From: CAZGNZ01 sp964527215
Lineage (GTDB): Bacteria > Fidelibacterota > Marinisomatia > SCGC-AAA003-L08 > JACNLC01
Length of the DNA: 64,000 bases
Direction of reading: 5' to 3'
Assembly: GCA_964527215.1 (NCBI GenBank)
Contig: CAZGNZ010000005.1
Location: forward strand, 62,001 to 126,000
The position numbers were made by a program, and so were the translations under genes. Shown here one piece after another: positions 37,202-45,197 of the stretch (positions within the stretch are counted from its first letter, which is position 1; every line of letters starts with the position of its first letter). The notes beneath the pieces are model-generated. The model was given only the letters and a program-made list of their open reading frames with translations. It was not told the DNA's origin and ran no database searches.

Positions 37202-37447
37202 CTAAATTCTTTGCGGTTTCGCAGACTCACTTTGATCATTACCAGTTACGTTGATCAGTGATCGATTCTGCTCCTGGATTCTTTTCAGCATTCTAAGCCG
37301 GGCACGTAAATTTTCAATTTTCTGTTCAATGTTCAGATCATCCAGATCATTGTCAAATGCAGCGGAACCGCAATTGTCCGAACTGTGACTGGTCTCGCTG
37401 ACAGGACCTGCTGCTGTATCTATTTCCATTAAACTTTCCAGAAACAT
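37202..37447 (-). CDS. Small coiled-coil protein of unknown function
   Basis: 81 residues from the ATG at 37447, chosen because GGAG lies 6 bases upstream; an ATG 12 bases earlier sits only 2 bases after another GGAGG. No family is recognised. The first half is acidic and Ser-rich (SETSHSSDNCGSAAF), the second half (about 40-66, IEQKIENLRARLRMLKRIQ) is a strongly amphipathic helix likely to form a coiled coil. There is no signal peptide or membrane helix. It is followed on the same strand by an inverted repeat and a clear rho-independent terminator, and it has its own ribosome site, which together support a real monocistronic gene. Confidence 0.55.
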   Translation of the reverse strand: MFLESLMEIDTAAGPVSETSHSSDNCGSAAFDNDLDDLNIEQKIENLRARLRMLKRIQEQNRSLINVTGNDQSESAKPQRI

Positions 37448-37687
37448 CTTGTTCTCCATTTCCTCCGCACAATATTACGGAGGAATGCAAGTACCCATTA
37501 CCACAATAAAACCACAATGGATTTTCCGCAGATCAGCGGAGGAAAACAGTGATAGTACAATCGGACCGGACTGCAAATTCCTGAACCTCAATGGATCGCG
37601 TCCAACCAGATTTGCCGCTGCAGCGGAACTGCGGCCGGACATCTGAAACCTGTCAATCCATATAATTTTGTATATATTTAATTTATA

Positions 37688-39676
37688 TCAATATTTTGAA
37701 AGAAATTCTGCCAGATTGTCCCCGGATCGGAGTTCCAGTTTTTTCCGTATATTGTATCTGTACACCTCAATGGTTCTTGGCTCAAGATTGGTAAGATTGG
37801 CGATATCCTTTGTATTGAGGTTCAACCTCAGCAATGCGCACACCTTTTGCTCACGCACTGTGAGTTTGGGATATTCCTCACGCAGTTTTGTGAAAAAATC
37901 CTGATAGACTTCCTGAAACCACTTTTCAAATTCACCCCAGTCATAATGGACTCGAACGTTGTTCTCGATTTTCCGGATTATTGTTCTGAGTTTGGGCTTA
38001 CATTCGTCATCCTTGGCTGCTTCCAGGTTGCGCAAGTCGGCAATGAGATCCTGAATCAGTTCATGTTTTTCCAGCAGATACATGGTTTTTGTCACCAGTT
38101 CTTTATTCCTGAACTCCAGATTCAGGCGAATGCGTTCTTCCTCCACTTCTTTCCGCTTGGTGATATCCTGGATTGTGCCAATGATTTTTTGAATCGGGGG
38201 ATCAACGCTGTATTCGAATCGTCCCTCACTTTCCAGCCAGCGTGTTTTTCCATCAAGCTGAATACGAAATTCGGTACGTGGTATTTTTACCAGATTTTCT
38301 ATATTCTCCACTCCTTCATTGATCATCTGCAGTATTGTTTTTTGATCTTCAGGATGGAGATGATCCTGCAGCCATTTGTACGGATTATTGATACAGTCGT
38401 TGGATTGAACATTAAGAATCCTGTGCACCTCATCAGAAGCTGAAAACTGCTTTTTAATCTGGTCCCACTGCCAGTTGCCTATGTGGGCAATCTTCTGGGC
38501 CTGACGCAGACGGAATTCGCTTGTCTGCAGTGCGGTCTCGGCCTCCTTCCGCTGGGTGATGTCCCGAATCACTGTGACAAACTGCCTGTATCCGAGGGCA
38601 AAGAGCGAAACATGAAAATACTTTTGAAACAGGGCGTGATAGGTTTCAAAAGACTGGGACTGCCGGGATTCCAAAACCTTTTTATATACGTCAATGAAAA
38701 TTCTTAGTCCGTCAGGGAAAATATCACTGGCAGCACGATTGACGATTTCTTCTTTACGAACTCCCAGAATGGATTCATATGCCGGATTGATATCCAGTAT
38801 TTTGTAATCCGTCACATTTCCATCGGGATCATGCACAGCCTCATACAGACCGACTCCTTCCGTCATTGAGGAATACAGAGACCGGTATTTCTGTTCGCTT
38901 TCCAGCAGGTTTTTTTCCGCCCGTTTGCGCTGGGTAATGTCAACCACCTGTCCTGTCATATAGGTCAGATCATTTTCTTCATCATCGATGGCGGATATGG
39001 AAATGTTTACATTAATAAGCTCGCGGTATTTACTGATCAGTCGAAGTTCAGACTGATAGAAAGCCATGGATCCGGCTTCCAGTTGACTGATCTGTACCAG
39101 GAAGTTGGTTAAATCTTCAAGGTGAACAAGATCCTCAATATTCCGGGTTTTGAGTTCATCCTCGGTAAATCCCGTCATCTGGCAAAGACTTGGATTGACC
39201 ATGGTAATTTTACCGTCAGCCTCAAACATGATCATGCCGGCGGCAGCATAATAAAATGTATTGCGGAACCGTTCTTCGCTTTCTTTCAGTTTTCTTCGGA
39301 ATTTTCTCTTTGCAATGCTTTGAAGGATAGCATCGTGAACCTTTTCAATGCTGAACGGTTTTTTGATGTATTGCGTCGCACCCAGTCGGATGGCTTCGAT
39401 CGCTGTGTCCAAATCTCCGTGGGCGGTAATAATGATGGTCTGCAGATATTCCTGAATATCCCTGGCTTTCTCAACCAGTTCAATCCCGTTGATACCCGGC
39501 ATGCGAATATCGGTCACCATCACATCGAACAGCTCTTTTTCCAGATTATCCAGAGCTTGCTGTCCGGAATGTGCAACAGTGATCAGATAGTGTTTGGATT
39601 TCTCCTGAAGTACTTTTTTTATCAGATCACAAAAATCAGGTTCGTCATCGACGAGCAGTACTTTGACGGTTCGCAA
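37688..39676 (-). CDS. Response regulator with three PAS domains and LuxR-type DNA-binding domain
   Basis: 662 residues. Receiver domain about 4-120 with phospho-acceptor Asp56 (VMVTDIRMPG), then PAS-1 (about 135-255), PAS-2 (about 265-375) and PAS-3 with PAC (about 385-510), each followed by DITQRK-type linkers. A helical linker leads to the C-terminal HTH (about 595-660) with LTVREQKVCALLRLNLNTKD and NLEPRTIEVYRYNIRKKL, a LuxR/GerE-type motif common in Bacteroidetes. There is no histidine kinase domain, so it senses through both phosphotransfer and PAS ligands and acts as a transcription factor. No cognate kinase gene is adjacent. It is transcribed alone; the gap upstream is 369 bp. Confidence 0.93.
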   Translation of the reverse strand: MRTVKVLLVDDEPDFCDLIKKVLQEKSKHYLITVAHSGQQALDNLEKELFDVMVTDIRMPGINGIELVEKARDIQEYLQTIIITAHGDLDTAIEAIRLGATQYIKKPFSIEKVHDAILQSIAKRKFRRKLKESEERFRNTFYYAAAGMIMFEADGKITMVNPSLCQMTGFTEDELKTRNIEDLVHLEDLTNFLVQISQLEAGSMAFYQSELRLISKYRELINVNISISAIDDEENDLTYMTGQVVDITQRKRAEKNLLESEQKYRSLYSSMTEGVGLYEAVHDPDGNVTDYKILDINPAYESILGVRKEEIVNRAASDIFPDGLRIFIDVYKKVLESRQSQSFETYHALFQKYFHVSLFALGYRQFVTVIRDITQRKEAETALQTSEFRLRQAQKIAHIGNWQWDQIKKQFSASDEVHRILNVQSNDCINNPYKWLQDHLHPEDQKTILQMINEGVENIENLVKIPRTEFRIQLDGKTRWLESEGRFEYSVDPPIQKIIGTIQDITKRKEVEEERIRLNLEFRNKELVTKTMYLLEKHELIQDLIADLRNLEAAKDDECKPKLRTIIRKIENNVRVHYDWGEFEKWFQEVYQDFFTKLREEYPKLTVREQKVCALLRLNLNTKDIANLTNLEPRTIEVYRYNIRKKLELRSGDNLAEFLSKY

Positions 39677-40045
39677 GAGCCCTCCTGTAGTAAATATAGC
39701 AGGGTAAGTTGTTCAGAAACAGAATAGATGGTCTGCACCCGGCAGTCACATGCAGTACCGACTGCGGCAGTCAACCAATTAACTGACAATATTTTCATTC
39801 AATGAAATCACATCAGGACGGTCGTACAAATTTAATCAAATTATGAACATAAATAAAACAGTTCCCGTTTCATATGTGCTTGATATGGAACCATTTTTAA
39901 AATTTCAGGCTTTTAGGAATTTCGTCACCTGTTCAGCTGTCATTCAGGATTGTCTGACAAACGGCGGCCATCGGCGCAGCACTCCGGACCTTTCCGAATA
40001 AAATCAACCAACCAGGAATTCGAGAATCTGCCGACAGCGGACTGT
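39677..40045. other. Intergenic region upstream of the PAS-LuxR regulator
   Basis: 369 bp between the 3' end of the pilin-like gene and the regulator start, both on the minus strand. It should contain the regulator promoter; a GGAGG-like sequence lies just before its ATG. No repeat or RNA was recognised. Confidence 0.4.
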
Positions 40046-40603
40046 TCAGTTTTTCTGCAGATCATATGAAGTTCCGCCGGTACTGGTATATGTCCATGTC
40101 TGATTCACCCTTCCGGCCGAGTACTCCACAGTTCCTCCGTCTGTACCGTTGGCGGAACCCGGGGTATAGGTCCAGCCCATTTTGGGTGGATCGGACATGA
40201 CTTCTTCAAACAGATCGTCTACATCATCGGCCGGGAAAATTTTCCGACCGGAGAACGTCACCTGATTGGACGAGTACAGTTCCAGTCCGGCCTTCAGCGA
40301 CCCAATGACGTAGTCCTGATTGGCATTGTGTGCCCGTTCAATGAGTACTTCCAGCTTGGGCCATGCAATGGCAGACAGAATACCGAGAATTGCCAGGACA
40401 ATGATCAGCTCAACCAGCGTAAACCCCGGCTCAAATGCTGCAGGTCGAATGCCGACAGACGGTGAGGGTTTGCCGGAGAACCGGACCTGAGCGGACCAAG
40501 TAACACAGGAATGGTGCCTGCGGCGAGCATTGGTCAGGTATTCCGGAATCATTCCGGTATCCGCAGCCCGATGCCGTCTGATACAAAATAATGTGGCAGA
40601 CAT
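40046..40603 (-). CDS. Type IV pilin-like / pseudopilin protein
   Basis: 185 residues from the ATG at 40603 (GGGAG about 10 bases upstream). The hallmark is EPGFTLVELIIVLAILGIL, the prepilin peptidase site with Gly64 before Phe65 and Glu69 at +5, then a hydrophobic helix. The mature protein (about 120 residues) has KAGLELYSSNQVTFSGRKIFP and a C-terminal beta region. The leader is unusually long (64 residues from this ATG or 47 from an ATG at codon 18) and arginine-rich, so the true start is uncertain. It could be a pilin or type II secretion pseudopilin. No other pilus genes are nearby. Confidence 0.8.
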   Translation of the reverse strand: MSATLFCIRRHRAADTGMIPEYLTNARRRHHSCVTWSAQVRFSGKPSPSVGIRPAAFEPGFTLVELIIVLAILGILSAIAWPKLEVLIERAHNANQDYVIGSLKAGLELYSSNQVTFSGRKIFPADDVDDLFEEVMSDPPKMGWTYTPGSANGTDGGTVEYSAGRVNQTWTYTSTGGTSYDLQKN

Positions 40604-40626
40604 TTACCAGTACTCCCAGTTTTGCC

Positions 40627-40661
40627 GCATTTAAACCCCACGTCCTCAGGACGTCAAAATG
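40627..40661 (-). repeat. Short palindromic repeat related to 8917-8949
   Basis: GCATTTAA followed by ACCCCACGTCCTCAGGACGT. Read on the opposite strand, 8949-8917 gives GCATTTAACAACCCACGTCC, so the two share the conserved arm and stem. Likely members of a dispersed hairpin family. Confidence 0.5.
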
Positions 40662-40938
40662 GTTTAAGGCAGTGTTACATGTATTGGACAATACAGCGGT
40701 GCGCAGCAGAATTCTGGTTTAAAGCCAACCAGGGCGAAGTGTCAGATTTCAGCAATTTATACCTATGCGGCAATGTTGTCAAATCCGGCAGTGATATATG
40801 ATGTGATACAGTGGTATGATTGCAGTATCGATTGGTCGGACAGTCCGCGTCAGAATAAGGTCAGTCGGATGTGAGGATTATGGTGATCGCTGCAGAATTT
40901 AGTCATTTCCTGAGGATTTTGGAATGTTATTTTTTTGA

Positions 40939-41103
40939 ATCCGCCAGTGGGCGGATTTTTAATCCGTCTCCTGACTGACGAGTGTAACTGGGTGCATTCC
41001 CCGCCGCTTGTTGAAAATCCGCCATTTGGCGTGGCGGCGAAATAAAAAATGATTATATCACTAATGATACCTCACCCGTCAGCTGACGGGCGGGGAAATT
41101 CAT
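40939..41103 (-). mobile_element. Dispersed palindromic element, copy B
   Basis: About 165 bp in minus orientation, nearly identical over about 130 bp to copy A at 5762-5908, including the 16-bp palindrome (41075-41090), the AT-rich middle and the GCCAAATGGCGG arm. It has an additional segment with CCGTCTCCTGACTGACG before the terminal CCGCCAGTGGGCGG hairpin, so it is probably the more complete form. It ends 12 bp from the nitrilase stop. Confidence 0.75.
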
Positions 41104-41114
41104 TATCCGTTCTT

Positions 41115-41933
41115 TCAGGCATGCCCTGAATCGGACTTGGACAGACTTGTATATTCCTCAGGATGCCGATCTCGAAAAACATGATTCCGGGGAGTAACCA
41201 TCTTGTCTCTGGCTTCAGCGATATCCATCGTAACCATTTTCACCGCCGACTCATGCTGACCAGCCTGATGCAGGATCCCGCCTTTCGGATCGGCAATCGT
41301 TGACATCCCGGTGAACTGCAGTTCCCCTTCACAGCCGATTCGATTGCAGGTGATAATGAATATTCGATTCATCATCGCCATAACCGGTACGGAACGCTGA
41401 GCCAGACCCGGAAGGACCAGATTAGACGGGTGAGCGATGACATCCGCTCCCCTGAGCGCCAGTATCCGCCATGTTTCCGGAAAAATCCAGTCAAAGCAAA
41501 CCAGCATTCCCAGACGCACACCGCATATTTCAAAAACAGGCAGGCCCAGATTTCCTGGTTCAAAGCAGGATTTCTCATCCTGGAATAAATGTATTTTGCG
41601 GTATTTTCCCTGGATTCCTTCCGGCCCTATCAGAAGCGCGGAATTATACAATAAATCACCACACAGTTCATTAAACCCGGTAACAACATGTGCCTGATTC
41701 TCACGGCATTTTTCGATGAGAAATTCAACAAACAGGCTGGTTTCCGGATTTTCAGCAAGGCTGCGGGCATGCTCCTGGTTTTCAAACCGATAGCCAGAAT
41801 TACACAGTTCCGGAAGGACAATTAAATCGAACTCCTCCGCCTTCTCCAGCAAACCAGATATCCGCTTTATTGTGGTGCGGGATTGCCCCAGCTCCGGCTC
41901 TGTCTGACAGTAGCCTGCAGTAATTTCGGTCAT
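41115..41933 (-). CDS. Carbon-nitrogen hydrolase (nitrilase superfamily)
   Basis: 272 residues, cytosolic. The Glu-Lys-Cys triad is visible: Glu42 in VLPELCNSGY, Lys113 in GKYRKIHLF and Cys146 in MLVCFDWIFPE. Such enzymes hydrolyse amides, ureido compounds or nitriles; the subfamily (amidase, omega-amidase, carbamoylputrescine amidase-like) is not obvious. The length is typical. It is followed on the same strand by the dispersed palindromic element rather than another gene, and the upstream gap to the membrane protein is 74 bp, so cotranscription with that gene is possible. Confidence 0.9.
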   Translation of the reverse strand: MTEITAGYCQTEPELGQSRTTIKRISGLLEKAEEFDLIVLPELCNSGYRFENQEHARSLAENPETSLFVEFLIEKCRENQAHVVTGFNELCGDLLYNSALLIGPEGIQGKYRKIHLFQDEKSCFEPGNLGLPVFEICGVRLGMLVCFDWIFPETWRILALRGADVIAHPSNLVLPGLAQRSVPVMAMMNRIFIITCNRIGCEGELQFTGMSTIADPKGGILHQAGQHESAVKMVTMDIAEARDKMVTPRNHVFRDRHPEEYTSLSKSDSGHA

Positions 41934-42007
41934 CTGTTATTAAATCCGTGGTTTAACATGACAATTCATTCGTCTTGCCCGCATTCTGCAAAAAACACTG
42001 TCCCCAG

Positions 42008-42460
42008 CTACCCGCCGGGATTAACGGAAAGGACCGGCCAGATTGTAAAGATGACGGAAAACAGCACCGTGCAAATCATAAACGCCATAACGGTCAGCAG
42101 AAACGTTGTCGACGCCACCTCCATCCATGCGGTATGCGTCACTGACATGTACTTTGAGCGCAGCCATTTTATCTTGTTCAAGTTCATATCAAGTTTGGAC
42201 ATCAAGATATAAATTATAAACATTGTAATGACAAACCCGCCGGCCATTACCCATTTACGAATGCTCAGGGCAAAATTCTGTCCAATATATTCCACATTTG
42301 ACAGGCTGTTAATATTCTTCGCAATTTCAATGATCGGATGTTTTTGGTTTTCCACGATATTTTTAAAATCACTGACCGTAATTACAAATGCCACCAGTGT
42401 GACAATAAAAAGAATAAAGAAAACTGTCTGGTTCTGGGAATCCGGATCTGTTTTAATCAT
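42008..42460 (-). CDS. Small membrane protein of unknown function (three helices)
   Basis: 150 residues, no recognised family. Three hydrophobic helices at about 13-31, 67-87 and 113-140, with a hydrophilic stretch of about 35 residues between helices 1 and 2. AAGGG lies about 8 bases before the ATG. The second loop is basic (KLDMNLNKIKWLRSKY), consistent with a cytosolic side. It has no signal-type domain, catalytic motif or Cys pair. It is in the same orientation as the nitrilase gene downstream. Real-gene support rests on length, ribosome site and codon usage like that of neighbours. Confidence 0.6.
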   Translation of the reverse strand: MIKTDPDSQNQTVFFILFIVTLVAFVITVSDFKNIVENQKHPIIEIAKNINSLSNVEYIGQNFALSIRKWVMAGGFVITMFIIYILMSKLDMNLNKIKWLRSKYMSVTHTAWMEVASTTFLLTVMAFMICTVLFSVIFTIWPVLSVNPGG

Positions 42461-42776
42461 GTCTAAACCCTTTTATTACGGAAAATATGCCTGATGACTT
42501 GATTTGATTTTTCAAATTTATATTAAAATAATTTAATTCTTTTCCTCATTCCGGACATCAAGAAATGAATTGTCTCCAAATGAATTTCCCCGCCCGTCAG
42601 CTGACGGGTGAGGTATCAGTAATCGATGGGATCATTAACTCACTGCCACGCCAAATGGCAGATTCAACTTACAGGTGCATCGATGTCTTCCCATTGATAC
42701 AGGCCAGGAAAGGGGTTCGTTCAGGTTCACGGCAGTCAGAGAGAATGGGTCAATTTATACCGGGCAGCCGCTGGAT
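42461..42776. other. Intergenic region with dispersed element copy C
   Basis: 316 bp. It holds copy C of the palindromic element (42579-42670) and no credible gene. The remainder is AT-rich and would include the promoter of the membrane protein gene at 42460. Confidence 0.5.
42579..42670 (+). mobile_element. Dispersed palindromic element, copy C (shortened)
   Basis: About 92 bp starting AATGAATTTCCCCGCC with the same 16-bp palindrome CCCGTCAGCTGACGGG (42594-42609) and GCCACGCCAAATGGCAGATT. The middle is diverged and the terminal hairpin is absent, so it is an older or deleted copy of the elements at 5762 and 40939. Confidence 0.65.
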
Positions 42777-43175
42777 TTAAAATCGGTCGGGAATATCAAT
42801 ATTTTCGCAGATGAAAAATCGTCCCCCTTGGAGCGGCTGAACTGCCGGACGGAATTTCTGCGGCTGTACAACGATGGTCTGATTTCGGTGACGGTGCAGA
42901 TCTGCAGACCAGAACCCAATAGCAAGAAATGCCAGAAAAACCGCTGCCAATCCTGCAGTTCCAGTCAGACGAAAAAGCCCGGTACGCGGCATTTTCATTT
43001 TCGGCGGATGACCGCTGAACGGGACGCTTGACAGCTCGGAAATATCCTTTTGTATCTCGTCCATGTGGCTCTGACACAAAGGACATTTTCCAAGATGTTC
43101 ATTTAGAATGCTGAATTCCGCTTCTTCGGGAAAAAGGAGAATATTCAGAAGTTCATCTTCCGTGAGATGGTTCAT
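42777..43175 (-). CDS. Anti-sigma factor with zinc-finger motif (zf-HC2)
   Basis: 132 residues. The N-terminal cytosolic part has the H-x3-C-x2-C motif HLGKCPLC (anti-sigma zinc finger), which binds the partner sigma factor. One membrane helix (about 73-92, GTAGLAAVFLAFLAIGFW) follows, with a short exported C-terminal part. Its ATG overlaps the stop of the ECF sigma factor gene by 4 bp, the usual arrangement for a sigma/anti-sigma pair. The signal that inactivates it and the regulon are unknown. It could respond to envelope stress, as the downstream domain faces the periplasm. Confidence 0.82.
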   Translation of the reverse strand: MNHLTEDELLNILLFPEEAEFSILNEHLGKCPLCQSHMDEIQKDISELSSVPFSGHPPKMKMPRTGLFRLTGTAGLAAVFLAFLAIGFWSADLHRHRNQTIVVQPQKFRPAVQPLQGGRFFICENIDIPDRF

Positions 43176-43729
43176 GTCTCATCCAGTTTTTTAATTGATT
43201 CCCGACACTTCCTGACGGCATAATGAAGGCGTGATTTGACCGTTCCGAGATTTTCTCCGGTAATACCCGCGATCACCTCATAGCTGTGTCCGCCGTAAAA
43301 TCTCAGGACCATAACTTCCCGGTGTTTTCGCGGTAACCTGCGAATGATGCCTGCGATCTGAAGACCGCGATGTTCGGATATCCAGTTTTCAACAGGGGTA
43401 TTGTCCGGATCAGTAATTCGGTGGATCTGGAGAGATTCGGTCTGCTTTTCACGTCGCACCGCCCGAACTGACAGGCGAACGGCAATTTTATCAAGATATG
43501 CTGTAAAACTCCCCCTGTGGTGCCGTTCCCGGCACCGAAACAGCTGCAGAAAAGTATCCTGAACCAGATCGGAGGTCAGCTCCGGAGAATCCGTAATCAG
43601 CATGAGTATTCTCATCAGCCGTGGACTGTGCTTTTGATACAGACTGGTCCAGCTGCAGTTATCTCCACGCCGGGCTTTCCGAAGGATTGCCCAGTCGGGG
43701 TCAGCAAATTCTGTATTGCTTATCGGCAG
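43172..43729 (-). CDS. ECF-type RNA polymerase sigma factor (start non-canonical)
   Basis: Region 4 is clear (LPRKHREVMVLRFYGGHSYEVIAGITGENLGTVKSRLHYAVRK) and region 2 reads DWAILRKARRGDNCSWTSLYQKH then SPELTSDLVQDTFLQLFR. The only ATG in this part, at 43615, would remove about 38 residues including region 2.1. Upstream the frame stays open to 43744 with no ATG, GTG or TTG; CTG at 43729 (GAGGAG 11 bases upstream) or ATA at 43723 are the only plausible starts. The coordinate given uses the CTG. The gene overlaps the stop of the lipoprotein gene upstream and the start of the anti-sigma gene, so all three are coupled. A frameshift or assembly error is an alternative. Confidence 0.75.
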   Translation of the reverse strand: MPISNTEFADPDWAILRKARRGDNCSWTSLYQKHSPRLMRILMLITDSPELTSDLVQDTFLQLFRCRERHHRGSFTAYLDKIAVRLSVRAVRREKQTESLQIHRITDPDNTPVENWISEHRGLQIAGIIRRLPRKHREVMVLRFYGGHSYEVIAGITGENLGTVKSRLHYAVRKCRESIKKLDET

Positions 43730-44961
43730 TTTTTTTGAATCTCCTCATCTTCAAGACTGCACCACATTTCCCGAATGGATTCCCTGTATTCTTCACGGAT
43801 AATGGGTTCCAAATGAATATTGTACCAATCAAACATTAATGTCATCTGCGGTCCGAACTGCCTGCTGAAAAACGCCCAATCCCTGCTGAGACCGCCCATA
43901 TAATTCATCATCAACTGGCGTCCTGCGCTGGAGGGAGAACCGTATTGCAGCTGCCAGGAATCCAGTCCGCCTGTCCGGTATTCATTCAGCCACTGGGCCA
44001 ACATCCGCTCTGCTGTCCTGAGATAATCATCATTTGAAATGGGCGTAACAAGTACCGAGAGACCCAGCCCCTGTCCGTTTTCAAAATATGGACTCACTTT
44101 TTCAGTGAGATACAGCGTGGTGGCAAAATGAACCGGCCGGCCCGTTTCTTCACATTTATCTATCAATCTCTCGATCAGCAGATCGCCGTATGGTCCACCG
44201 GCACTGAATCCGGTTTTTCCTTTCATTTTTGAATTGACTTGCTGACGAAGGGACATCAGTTCGGATTCCGAAATAAAAGCCGGAAGTCCTTCCCTTATTA
44301 TTTCCATAGGATACCAGGTGGTATTCAGCAGGCTGCGGTTGACAATAATAACATCGGGCCGGTGATCCAGAATCTTTGTGAGTATCCAGCCGGGATAAGT
44401 GTCGTTATCCCCATTCGTTATCAGAACGGCATCGGGTTTAAGACTGAGAAGCATATTATAGGAATAATCCATGATTTCTTCGGAAATAATTCCGCTGCCC
44501 AAAATTCTGGATAAGGCAACCCTGAATTTATCCGGTGAATTCTGCAGATAATGGGTTACCAGTCCAAACCATGGATCCATGTACGCCGGATCAAGTTCCG
44601 CGGCTCGTTCAAGCATTTCCATCCCTCTGGTGTCATCGGCCAATCCCAAATGAAGGATACCCTTCAGATACAGCAGTGTCGGGTTTGCGGGATACTGTTC
44701 AAGACCTTTTTCCAACAGCTGCTCATACTGCGCATCGCCTGCATAACGGGCCGCATACATCCAGTTTGCATAGGCATCTTCAGAAGGATACACGTCATTG
44801 TATTCCTTCCACTTATCCTTCAGGATTTCATAAGAATTTTGATCATAGACCATCTGCCGCTTGCTGACGATTCGTTCTGGCCTGATGATTTCCTGCACTG
44901 AACTTTCACAGCCGAGACACAGACACAGCAGGCAAACCGCCACCTTGTTTATCAAAACCAT
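43720..44961 (-). CDS. Lipoprotein with TPR-like repeats and a DUF2723-type C-terminal domain
   Basis: 413 residues from the ATG at 44961, which has GGGAG 6 bases upstream; an earlier ATG at 44991 lacks one. The signal ends in a lipobox (CLCLGC), giving a lipid-anchored protein. Residues of about 60-140 are TPR-like. The block LITNGDNDTYPGWILTKILDHRPDVIIVNRSLLNTTWY (within 180-230) closely resembles the C-terminal region of DUF2723 membrane proteins of Bacteroidetes, here without their membrane part. It is upstream of, and overlapping with, the ECF sigma and anti-sigma genes, so it may feed an envelope signal to them; this is inference. Confidence 0.72.
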   Translation of the reverse strand: MVLINKVAVCLLCLCLGCESSVQEIIRPERIVSKRQMVYDQNSYEILKDKWKEYNDVYPSEDAYANWMYAARYAGDAQYEQLLEKGLEQYPANPTLLYLKGILHLGLADDTRGMEMLERAAELDPAYMDPWFGLVTHYLQNSPDKFRVALSRILGSGIISEEIMDYSYNMLLSLKPDAVLITNGDNDTYPGWILTKILDHRPDVIIVNRSLLNTTWYPMEIIREGLPAFISESELMSLRQQVNSKMKGKTGFSAGGPYGDLLIERLIDKCEETGRPVHFATTLYLTEKVSPYFENGQGLGLSVLVTPISNDDYLRTAERMLAQWLNEYRTGGLDSWQLQYGSPSSAGRQLMMNYMGGLSRDWAFFSRQFGPQMTLMFDWYNIHLEPIIREEYRESIREMWCSLEDEEIQKNCR

Positions 44962-45197
44962 TTTATACTCCCTGATCAGTTGTGAAAACAATCTGATAAT
45001 ACAAGACCGTCTGCTGCAGTTTTGTTCAAAAGGAATGAAAAAATTTTATTTTAAGTCAATGAATCCCGATTTTGCTGAGCCGGATCTCTCGTCCATGGAA
45101 TTCTGGAACTTCACGGAGACCGCACTGCCCATGGTCTCAGGCCGAATATTGGCAAAAATCAACAGCTATGTCGAGTCAGCCGGTATATCGGCAATTA

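Larger units (their letters stand above)
40604..41114. other. Intergenic region with palindromic elements
   Basis: 511 bp containing an inverted palindrome copy at 40627-40661 (GCATTTAAACCCCACGTCC, hairpin ACGTCCTCAGGACGT) related to 8917-8949, and copy B of the large dispersed element at 40939-41103. The pilin promoter presumably lies just left of 40700. No gene is supported. Confidence 0.6.
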
